DNA of 59,688 nt from Chitinophagaceae bacterium. Lineage in GTDB: Bacteria > Bacteroidota > Bacteroidia > Chitinophagales > Chitinophagaceae. Location of the stretch: the NCBI GenBank assembly GCA_016786845.1, contig JAEUVB010000017.1, forward strand, positions 1-59,688. Direction: 5' to 3'. The first letter of the stretch is position 1. Every line of letters starts with the position of its first letter. Below the pieces are notes generated by a model. The model made no database searches. It saw only the letters and a list, made by a program, of their open reading frames with translations, and was not told the origin of the DNA. Shown here one piece after another: positions 53,801 through 59,688 of this stretch. Position numbers and translations under genes: made by a program.

Positions 53801-55318
53801 TCCCGGTGTACATGAATTACCAATATTGATAACATCAGGATTAGCAATTGGCGGAGCCGGCGGCGGGATAATGGTAATTGGAATAGAAGTAAATGTAGTT
53901 CGACCACAAAGATCCACAACCTTACAAGTGATGATGCAATTGGTAGTTACCGCAACGACCGGTGCCGTATAATTTGTGGTACTAGCTGTAGGTGCAGAAA
54001 ACGTTCCACCACATGTTGAACTCCACTCATAAGTAAAATTGGCCCCTGCGAAAGATGTCGCAGTCACAGAAAGACCTGTCATCGTATTTCCACCTTGTAT
54101 CACAGTACCACTGCTCACGCCCGAAACGGACATTTGCGGAGACTTTGGCAACATTTGAAAAAGACTGAAATTGAAAAAGGTACGGATAGCAGCTACATTT
54201 GCTGTTCCTGAACCATTGATATTGTGGGAACCCATGGCCATTACATAACCTCTATTCAGACTGTCAAAACCACGTCCATAGACCAAAACAGCAGCAGAAT
54301 TGCTCAAATCAGGTAATACATTGGTGACATCTGCTTGCGTAGGATCATAAACAATAATTTTTGCACCCGGATTCCATCTGGCCGTAGAACCCAAAACAGG
54401 CATATAAATCTGCTCTGATCCATTTTGAGTGGCAGCGTCAATACTTCCCATGTATTGCGCAATTGGGTCATTGGGTAATCGATTGGTATAGGGAACAGAT
54501 CCATCATTATGACTCGTCCACAGTTCCAAACTATTATTAGGCCAAGGGGCCGGAGTCGTTACATTGGTTCGGGTAGACAGAAAATTCATCTGTTGGGCCG
54601 GGTTGTTCGGATTAATAGAATTTGACAAAGCACTGCCGGAGTGGCATCCTAACCAAATAGAACCCAGGCAATCTTTATTCCATGTATATAATCTGTTATG
54701 AGTAGCCCATGTTGGATCCGCATGGGGCATCACAAACATATCGTCACAACAACTCAAACCAGCTACCGCTTGATAATTATAAGCACCCGGAAATGCCGTA
54801 TTATTGATTCCTGCTGTGGTTAAGAATGCTTCTCCGATTGCTCCATTTTGCGAATTGATGGTCCATCGAGGTATAGAGGTAAGGGTATAGGTAACATCAA
54901 CGGTGAGCGGAGTGGTAGTCGTTACACCTACAACACCCTGTGAAGTCCAGCTCGTAATTTTTGCATTCACAGCTGCATCGCGGAATTCAGCCGGAATAAT
55001 AAAAACACCTCCTTTATAACTAACTCCGTTATATACAAAATCTACTCCATCCTTACCTTTGGTTTGGCTAATGACCCACTTGATAGGCACATTATTGCTG
55101 CGCATCAGGTCATAAATCATTCCATAGGGCTTGATTCCGTTATTAACCGTTTGAGGCACGACCCCCATATTGATGATAAAGGCTCCTGTGGACAGCGTCT
55201 CTACTGAGGCTTGCAGATTAATTGCGGCCATCATTGCAAACAGAATAAATGCCGACCTTTTGATTACATTCCTAGAAATTGCTTTTAGGATGTAATCTGA
55301 TGAATAAAAATAATTCAT
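47891..55318 (-). CDS. Giant surface protein (2475 aa), enzyme-like N-domain, DNRLRE and many Ig-like domains
   Basis: The ATG at 55318 is chosen over an opening at 55411 because a promoter (55353-55384) lies between them. Long signal sequence (to about residue 38), then an uncharacterised domain (about 40-390) with CCDDMFVMPHADPTWATHN and IWLGCHSGSA. Next comes an Ig-like segment, cadherin-like domain 1 (about 488), a carbohydrate-binding-like stretch, domain 2, a DNRLRE domain (about 870-1060; FRDSWMDQASGG, ARRGIAYFNISEIP), then 13 more cadherin-like domains. Domains 7-15 form A-B-C triplets. It ends with a DUF11-like domain and has no type A sorting domain, unlike its neighbours. The next gene starts 30 bp later. 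Confidence 0.88.
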   Translation of the reverse strand: MNYFYSSDYILKAISRNVIKRSAFILFAMMAAINLQASVETLSTGAFIINMGVVPQTVNNGIKPYGMIYDLMRSNNVPIKWVISQTKGKDGVDFVYNGVSYKGGVFIIPAEFRDAAVNAKITSWTSQGVVGVTTTTPLTVDVTYTLTSIPRWTINSQNGAIGEAFLTTAGINNTAFPGAYNYQAVAGLSCCDDMFVMPHADPTWATHNRLYTWNKDCLGSIWLGCHSGSALSNSINPNNPAQQMNFLSTRTNVTTPAPWPNNSLELWTSHNDGSVPYTNRLPNDPIAQYMGSIDAATQNGSEQIYMPVLGSTARWNPGAKIIVYDPTQADVTNVLPDLSNSAAVLVYGRGFDSLNRGYVMAMGSHNINGSGTANVAAIRTFFNFSLFQMLPKSPQMSVSGVSSGTVIQGGNTMTGLSVTATSFAGANFTYEWSSTCGGTFSAPTASTTNYTAPVVAVTTNCIITCKVVDLCGRTTFTSIPITIIPPPAPPIANPDVINIGNSCTPGTVTINALANDTDPQGAAITFDSLFMASATPAGSGTWSATPLGVVSFTPNPNFAGTTSIMYGIHNIYGGVATSTVTVNVGTPDANGCFPNSVYGVQSSDLLNLTDNFVSQSGTGAALNGTALDDIEDTYTTAATDYLNFGTAAANNLVLSTGSALRFKDSINLYWSKGTANSAATVSIQIGQSSTGPWTNTQTFTIPASPNGTGATVSTMSVYAIPSGASGITHIRISTGTPPATNSVANVWVDAVEYEYLNCVPKNPNLGDDEITILEDIPSIIDVYNNDIDPSGLPLTIKQIVQQPAFGKVSINQDGSITYVNNNDVSGIDSFMYQACNSEGYCSEATVRVLINDDGCSANQYRPSLGIPVTKVFQYQFAGTNAATANSTSTNFRDSWMDQASGGNDNKGGANKMEIGKVFSSTNARRGIAYFNISEIPTSAIITSASLSLRRVGGDNNTQIINLHALNNSFVENQVTWLIRSTGNNWTPAGGQFTAGITSSASVPGVNANYSWTVGSLVQNWVSTPANNFGVLFKTGETLNKRHQFATKEDGTISNRPVLTVNYLQLAPCAAIPNRAPFANPDLGATTSTASVSIPVLVNDLDPDGNTISLLSILSATNGSAVVSGNNVVFTPTFGFNGEAKFRYIISDGTVTDTAESYVNVTNAAPIASNDFPAGVNSGTTQNVDVGLNDSDPEGSPLTYSIYQGGQWGTASIIGSIITYTPISTFFGNDTVYYQIAEGNSGCSSGLLDSAYVVFTMLNQPPTVCNFSDTTYTCDPLIIDLTLCAIDPEGWREFLVNIVGSLSNPAAGTIVNNNDGSVTFIPTPGFIGSVTFSYTVTDNGTPPLTSAPGVVTIVVLPPLPNIAPVAVVDYADTIETDQPLYYNVRSNDYDPNNDIISKPVITVAPLHGTATVLGNGLVFYMPTPGFHGIDSLTYQICDSVNNASCVLSQGLCATAKMYITVLPKLVQHALPDINQTLVNVPVGGTVATNDNAIPGSTFTALGSMSNGTLVLNSDGSYIYTPNPGFVGRDSISYEVCSPPVPIILCSTTTLTIEVTPVYANLVNTVIAQDDHATTPFSMPIEICVKCNDSDPDGNVIGNPSIYIPPMNGTVTVNPSGTVTYTPNLDFSGMDYFTYIICDNGNPLACDTALVTIDIVYNAVSNNQTYANDDAYSTNVNTPVNNSVANNDSDPQGDICTFSVVSGPAHGLLTLNTNGTFVYTPASGYKGPDQFVYSKCDNGTPVACDTATAYITMNARIQDANPDINQTLVNTPVSGTVALNDNVLPGSTFSPLGGMSNGTIVFNTDGSYTYTPNPHFVGTDSMSYVVCSPTPPGLCDTTTLTIEVTPLYYNIGNDVIAHDDNASTPMGTQVNICLLCNDHDPNGNTIGIPVILMNSAHGTYILNPNGTISYTPAPGYSGNDYMQYVICDNGIPVACDTANVYIVIGPATVDYNQTYANDDANSTIINTAVGGTVADNDTDPQGDAVNFTLLTNPAHGSVIFNPNGTYTYSPAANYTGPDQFTYYKCDNGLPVACDTATVYITVTKPYIETNPDFNVTYVNVSVPGNVNTNDITPVGTTYGTPTAVPGNPGGAMPVVNSNGTYTFITPIQGVYQFLVPVCEPGQTLDCISELLTITVLPLTDVYPPIANTDIATTPMSTPVTLISLSNDAATLGFALIPGSVTITDLPNHGSAVVNPLNGNITYTPDAGYVGMDTLKYQVCQNTIPSTCATAYQIITIQPSDWPNSTTAADDYYSTGLNQPVSGNVKTNDTDPEGHAQTVTPQTTTISGKGTLVLNSDGTFTFTPTSGYKGPVEFPYTICDNGVPQECASATLHILIIPPDVTPNITCVPNVLHGIQTFNTTITVTELNHVNTDGTITVLVPKDSRVTFTYNPSLTNVGFTPVSNSIWSYNGTNAFFHIFTTTSTLLAGTSSTFGFVATFNPNNSDGKYTMTSNITSGSGGEIRTNNNTDAEALDYFHN

Positions 55319-55352
55319 GAGATTGTTGGTTTGGTTATGAACTTGGTTAATA

Positions 55353-55384
55353 CAAAAGTAATAGCCAATTTGGGATAATACCAA
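55353..55384 (-). promoter_or_regulatory. Promoter of the giant surface-protein operon
   Basis: On the minus strand: TTG (55382-55384), 21-bp spacer, TACTTTTG (55353-55360). Transcription should start near 55349, 31 nt before the ATG. Confidence 0.65.
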
Positions 55385-55411
55385 TATTGAAAGCATATTA
55401 AATATCATCAT

Positions 55412-55543
55412 ATATTCAAATTAGGAAATATGGCTATTTGACACAAGGCTGTACTGGATAGCCATTTGATGTGAAATCCGTCGTCACAGCTAGATTTTTA
55501 TCAACATTCGTAGGGTCCGACCCTTTATGGTATATCAAAAAAT
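55412..55543. other. Spacer with inverted repeats upstream of the giant gene
   Basis: ATGGCTAT (55430-55437) pairs with ATAGCCAT (55458-55465), and AGGGTC-C-GACCCT (55512-55524) is a short palindrome. No gene. These could be operator sites for the surface-protein operon or remnants of a repeat. Confidence 0.4.
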
Positions 55544-55575
55544 AAAAAGGGGCTCCTCAATAGAAAAGCCCCTTT
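55544..55575 (-). terminator. Rho-independent terminator of the SdrD_B-repeat gene
   Basis: AAAGGGGCT (55546-55554) pairs with AGCCCCTTT (55567-55575) around a 12-nt loop; on the minus strand the stem runs into five Ts. Lies 22 nt past the stop of the gene at 55597. Confidence 0.85.
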
Positions 55576-55596
55576 GCCAACCTAATTTTCTAGTGA

Positions 55597-58500
55597 TTAC
55601 TTCGTCACTTTGCGGATAAACTGAGTTCCGCTATTCAGATCACGAATTTTCAGGAAGTAATTTGCCGTTGCTAAACCAGTCAATCCTTCAATGCGAACGA
55701 CATTCATGCCGGATTGCAGTTCACGGGTTTCTTTGCGAATTACACGACCGGATACATCTGTTAAAGCTAATTCAATATCAGTGGCATCGGTGCACGGATA
55801 AAGAATCGTCAATTCATTTGTAAATGGTGTCGGATAGACTATTACTGCTTCTCCATTGTCATTTGGACGTACGCTAATGATATTTGAATAGATATATTGA
55901 CCGTCGATATCATTCAAACGAATTCTGTAATAAATGACTGCTGAAGTTTTAACTGCTTCAATATCATCTGTCAACATATAATCTGTACGGCCATTGGTAT
56001 GACCTTTAGCTGCTTTCTCTCCAACTTTCACGAAGTTTTGTCCATCGATACTACGTTCTACATCGAAGTTCTGCGTATTCTCTTCTTCAGAAGTAAACCA
56101 ATATACATCGCACAGATGCTCGTCATGAATCACCGCTACTGTTGCAATTAATTCTTTTGCAGTTAGAGGAATACCAAAATAGATACCGCCATCGATATTC
56201 GGATTATAGGTACCTGCAGATAAACTGATGATCGTTGTTTTGCGTGAAGCAGGATTCATATCACTGTTATCGGTGACATTCAAAGCACCCAAATTTTGTG
56301 TAGGGGTAGAACCTTGTGGTAAATTGCCGAATCCAACAACATAGCTTCCTTCGTTGAGGCTGGTGAAACTGTATTCTCCATTACCATCGGTAACTGCAGA
56401 GGCTAAAACGGTAGTACCATCTGAAGCGTACAGCGTGACTACGACACCCGCAACACCAGGTTCAGTGATATCTTGTAAACCATTTTCATTCAAATCCAAC
56501 CAAACATAGTTACCCAATCCTGCAAAAAGCGGAACGGTAAGTCCGGCATCGATACTTGGATTGTAAGTACCTGCGGTAACTGTAAAGCTTGCAGTTAAGC
56601 CGGTTGATGGAATCACATTGCTGTTGTTATTGTCTGATGGTCCACCCACTTGTTGGGTGAATACCATACCTACCGGTATATTGCTGAAACCGATCGTATA
56701 TGTACCCGGTACAACATTCGTAAAGATGTAGAACCCTTCAGGTGTAGTAATGGTGCTTGCTACAGGCGTATTGGTATTGTCATACAATGTAACCAATATA
56801 CCACCCAAGCCTGACTCATTAGCATCCTGAATTCCGTCCTGATCAACATCGTACCATACATAATCGCCGATGGCAGCAACCGTGGTCGATACAACACCCG
56901 CATCTACATTCTGATTATTATCACCTGCAGCCAGGGTTACACCGGCAGTCAAACCGGTTGTTGCATTCGCATCACTGTTGGATGGTCCGTTTACACCCTG
57001 AGCATCGCTATTTTCTGTGGTGAAACTGTACCCTTCCGGAAGATTACCAAATCCAACATAGTAGGTTCCCGGTGTCAGTCCAACAAAATAATACTCGCCA
57101 TTACCGTTGGTGGTTGTGGTCGCAACTACATTATTCAAATTATCATACAAAGTCACACTCACACCTTGAACACCCGGCTCACCTACAGTTTGAAGACCGT
57201 CATTGTTCAGGTCATACCAAACTGAATTGCCCAAAGAGGCTGTTCCGGCCGGAGGTATCAAGCCCATATCCACACTCATTTTATCTTCACCAATGCCTAA
57301 TGCAATGATATCTGTTTTTTGAGAACCGATGTTCACATCACTATTCAATTCTCCGTTCAAGCCTTGGCTATCTGCATCTTTCGGACTGATACTAAAGCCC
57401 GCAGGAAGATTGCTGAAACCAACCACATAGCTGCCTTCATCCAGATTCGTGAACACATAATTACCGATGGCATCCGTTGTTGTTGTACTGATCACAGTCG
57501 TACCATCTTGTTCATACAAAGTCACACTCACATCCGATACACCGGCTTCATTAACATCCTGAAGACCATTGCCATTCATATCATACCACACTAAATCTCC
57601 GAGTGTTCCTTTACCAATACGGGTATTACCCAAGTTGATACCGGCATCCAAGGTTAGGTTAACGGTGCCACCACTTAAAATTACGCTTGAGGTAAGACCA
57701 TTGGATGGATTTGGATCACTGTCTGTTGATGTTGTACCTTGTCCGGGATCGCTGAATACAAATCCTACAGGTAAATTGCTGAAGCCTACATAATAGGTGC
57801 CGTTTGGCAAATCAGGGAAGAGATAGAAACCATTGGCATCGGTAGAGGTTGTACCAATGACTGTATTCGTATTATCATACAAGGTTACTGTGACACCGGA
57901 TACACCGGCTTCACTTCCATCCTGTATGCCATCTTTATTCAGGTCATTCCACACATAATCGCCCAAACCATTATTGTTCGATGGATTAGCGCTGTTGTAT
58001 ATACCTGCATCATAGGTCAGGTTAAATTGACCTGATCCAAGATTGATCACATTCGTTTTGCCGGTTCCCGGATTCGCATCACTGTTCGTGGTGCTGTCTG
58101 ATCCGCCGGTATTGGTCAAACTATAACCTGATGGCAAATTACTGAAGCCAACCACATATTGGCCTTGTGCCAAATTGTTGAAGATATAGTTACCATAAGC
58201 ATTCGTGGTGGTCGTACTGATCACGGTAATACCATCTTGTTGATACAAGGTTACCGTTACACCATCGACTCCGGTTTCATCATTATCCTGTACACCATCC
58301 TGATCTGTATCATACCATACTTTATCGCCCAAGCCGCCTGTTGTATTTGGAAGACTGTATAAGCCTGCGTCTACATAAGTGATCTCATCACCTGCATTCA
58401 CCGTGATTGTGGTTGTTATACCGGTCGCAGGGTTTGCATCGCTATTACTTGGGTTGCTTGCGGCACCATTGTTTGGACTAAACGTTAAACCTGCAGGTGG

Positions 58501-59688
58501 TGTAAAGCCCACACTATAGGTACCCGGTGCGACATTTGTAAAATTGTAGAATCCTTCTGCATCCGTGAGCATGGTAGCTACGGTATTACCCAAATTGTCG
58601 TAAAGCGTAACCGTTACACCACTGATTCCTTCTTCTCCACTATCCTGGGTACCATCTTCATCCGTATCCAGCCAAACATAATTTCCGATGCTGGCTGTTG
58701 TTGGTTGTTCAAAATAAATACCGGCGTCTACGCTCATATTGCTGTCGCCTGCTACCAATACATAGTTACCTGTGATACCCGTGTTCGGATTCACATCATT
58801 ATCTGTTTCATCATTACCGCTATTATCCTGTAAGGTAAAGATATAGTTGGCCGGAAGTGTGAAGCCTACATGGTAGGTTCCGGGATCTAATGGACTGAAT
58901 TTGTAATATCCGTAGGCATCCGTGATGGTACTTCCAATCACTGCATTCGCATTATTGAACAGGGTTACCGTAATACCGGCAACACCTACTTCATTCAAGT
59001 CTTGCGCACCATCCTGATCCAAATCATTCCATACATAGTTACCCAATTGGGCCGGCTTGTAATAACCTGCATCGATGGTATTATTGTCTTTAGCTACACC
59101 GGCTCCATTCACATCGATTTGGAAGACCGGTGAGAATCCGTCATTCTTATTTGCATCACTGTTATTATCTGTGGCCGGTGTCGTTGTTTGTGTGGTTAAT
59201 CCTTGAGTATTGCTGCTCAATGGGAATTTCACTTTGTAGTTCGCAGTCTCACAAATCGTGAAGCTATAGTAACCCGGATTACCTGCATTGTTTGCAGTTG
59301 TGGTTGTTTGGTCCAGTACATAGATATTGCTACCCGAACCGGTTTCTTTCCAAAGTTCAATGCTCAATCCGTTAATGCCGGAGGTTGAAGCCTCATCATT
59401 CAGGCCATTGCCATTTGCATCGTACCATGCATAGTTGCCCACGCTGCCTTCTACATTGTTGACCGCAGCTGTTGCACTGTTTGTACAGCCATTGCTACCT
59501 GTAGCCGTAACCGTGTAGTTGCCGGCAGAAGCAGTGATACTTTGAGCAATTTCATTATTCGGATTCCACATCCAGCTTACGCCGGTGCCATTTGCCGTTA
59601 AAGTGGTTGTTGAACCATTACATACGGTTGTGTTACCACTGATGGTCACCGTTGGAGGAGTCGTATCCACATTCACATCCACCACATC
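55597..59688 (-). CDS. SdrD_B-repeat T9SS surface protein (5' end outside window)
   Basis: At least 1363 aa; the frame is open at the right edge. A PKD/Ig-like end segment (VCNGSTTTLTANGTGVSW) is followed by nine SdrD B-type domains of about 115-120 aa, each starting LGNYVWxDxDxDGxQDxxE and holding VTLYDN and GxYxFxxLxxGxYxVGF. The DxDxDG loops fit Ca2+ binding as in staphylococcal Sdr proteins. It ends with a fibronectin-like segment and a type A sorting domain (YPTPFTNELTILYPC, LATANYFLKIRDLNSGTQFIRKVTK). A stalk or adhesin on the cell surface. Terminator downstream. Confidence 0.92.
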   Translation of the reverse strand, partial: DVVDVNVDTTPPTVTISGNTTVCNGSTTTLTANGTGVSWMWNPNNEIAQSITASAGNYTVTATGSNGCTNSATAAVNNVEGSVGNYAWYDANGNGLNDEASTSGINGLSIELWKETGSGSNIYVLDQTTTTANNAGNPGYYSFTICETANYKVKFPLSSNTQGLTTQTTTPATDNNSDANKNDGFSPVFQIDVNGAGVAKDNNTIDAGYYKPAQLGNYVWNDLDQDGAQDLNEVGVAGITVTLFNNANAVIGSTITDAYGYYKFSPLDPGTYHVGFTLPANYIFTLQDNSGNDETDNDVNPNTGITGNYVLVAGDSNMSVDAGIYFEQPTTASIGNYVWLDTDEDGTQDSGEEGISGVTVTLYDNLGNTVATMLTDAEGFYNFTNVAPGTYSVGFTPPAGLTFSPNNGAASNPSNSDANPATGITTTITVNAGDEITYVDAGLYSLPNTTGGLGDKVWYDTDQDGVQDNDETGVDGVTVTLYQQDGITVISTTTTNAYGNYIFNNLAQGQYVVGFSNLPSGYSLTNTGGSDSTTNSDANPGTGKTNVINLGSGQFNLTYDAGIYNSANPSNNNGLGDYVWNDLNKDGIQDGSEAGVSGVTVTLYDNTNTVIGTTSTDANGFYLFPDLPNGTYYVGFSNLPVGFVFSDPGQGTTSTDSDPNPSNGLTSSVILSGGTVNLTLDAGINLGNTRIGKGTLGDLVWYDMNGNGLQDVNEAGVSDVSVTLYEQDGTTVISTTTTDAIGNYVFTNLDEGSYVVGFSNLPAGFSISPKDADSQGLNGELNSDVNIGSQKTDIIALGIGEDKMSVDMGLIPPAGTASLGNSVWYDLNNDGLQTVGEPGVQGVSVTLYDNLNNVVATTTTNGNGEYYFVGLTPGTYYVGFGNLPEGYSFTTENSDAQGVNGPSNSDANATTGLTAGVTLAAGDNNQNVDAGVVSTTVAAIGDYVWYDVDQDGIQDANESGLGGILVTLYDNTNTPVASTITTPEGFYIFTNVVPGTYTIGFSNIPVGMVFTQQVGGPSDNNNSNVIPSTGLTASFTVTAGTYNPSIDAGLTVPLFAGLGNYVWLDLNENGLQDITEPGVAGVVVTLYASDGTTVLASAVTDGNGEYSFTSLNEGSYVVGFGNLPQGSTPTQNLGALNVTDNSDMNPASRKTTIISLSAGTYNPNIDGGIYFGIPLTAKELIATVAVIHDEHLCDVYWFTSEEENTQNFDVERSIDGQNFVKVGEKAAKGHTNGRTDYMLTDDIEAVKTSAVIYYRIRLNDIDGQYIYSNIISVRPNDNGEAVIVYPTPFTNELTILYPCTDATDIELALTDVSGRVIRKETRELQSGMNVVRIEGLTGLATANYFLKIRDLNSGTQFIRKVTK

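Noticed and set aside
55597..59688. Tandem repeats of the SdrD_B gene as a mobile or integron-like array
   Set aside because: The period equals one protein domain and the reading frame is continuous; no recombination sites seen.

Overview
The window reads as chromosome of a member of the Bacteroidota, probably a Chitinophagia/Saprospiria-like lineage (the rank is inference). Evidence: several secreted proteins end in type IX secretion (T9SS) sorting domains and a T9SS component (PorQ) is encoded; menaquinone is made by the futalosine route (MqnE); bacillithiol genes are present (BshB1, YtxJ); there are families largely confined to this phylum (DUF4175, DUF4294, HYC_CC_PP, 5-fold beta-flower); and upstream regions carry the phylum's promoter pattern TTG/TTTG - 19-21 bp - TAnnTTTG. 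I see no rRNA, tRNA, CRISPR array, prophage or insertion sequence.

Layout. 1-820: 3' end of a GIY-YIG nuclease gene, then about 670 bp of gene-free, hairpin-rich repeat DNA. 821-3897: a metal-handling cluster (HYC_CC_PP protein, HMA protein, TonB-dependent receptor). 3970-12929: metabolic and envelope genes (mqnE, a GH25 lysozyme, porQ, pdxJ, a DUF4878 lipoprotein, a YiiX-like hydrolase, phoH, a peroxiredoxin, a T9SS cargo protein). 12975-20934: LptF/G permease, DUF4294 protein, bshB1, L,D-transpeptidase, a sirtuin without zinc cysteines, a saccharopine dehydrogenase-like protein divergent from a tiny lipoprotein plus ytxJ, folB, a PKD-like lipoprotein, bestrophin. 21102-30274: atpDC, an orphan 145-aa protein, a TPR membrane protein and a 1149-aa DUF4175 protein, a second L,D-transpeptidase, a DinB-like protein, a beta-flower repeat protein and an acetyltransferase. 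30409-36478: a propeller-type LytS-like sensor kinase, its LytTR regulator and a T9SS SBBP-repeat protein with a LytTR-like direct repeat between them. 36656-45702: barrel-like protein, decayed membrane-protein gene, NlpE/META lipoprotein, YjbR protein, signal peptidase I, TPR protein, PhoR/PhoB-like pair, and a PadR-PspC operon with a visible operator. 45905-59688: three very large surface proteins (651 aa with T9SS domain; about 2475 aa without one; at least 1363 aa of SdrD_B repeats with T9SS domain), all on the minus strand.

How it fits together: most of the window is core housekeeping. The accessory, surface-related part is the last 14 kb, where two adjacent genes share a three-domain super-repeat and the larger one begins with an enzyme-like domain of unknown function. 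The best regulatory leads are the 21-bp-period direct repeat after the LytTR gene, the PadR operator, a palindrome made of two facing -7 boxes at 18622-18637, and -7 boxes placed so close to start codons that the mRNAs may be leaderless. I found no convincing new defence or mobile system; the novelty candidates are listed as hypotheses with tests.
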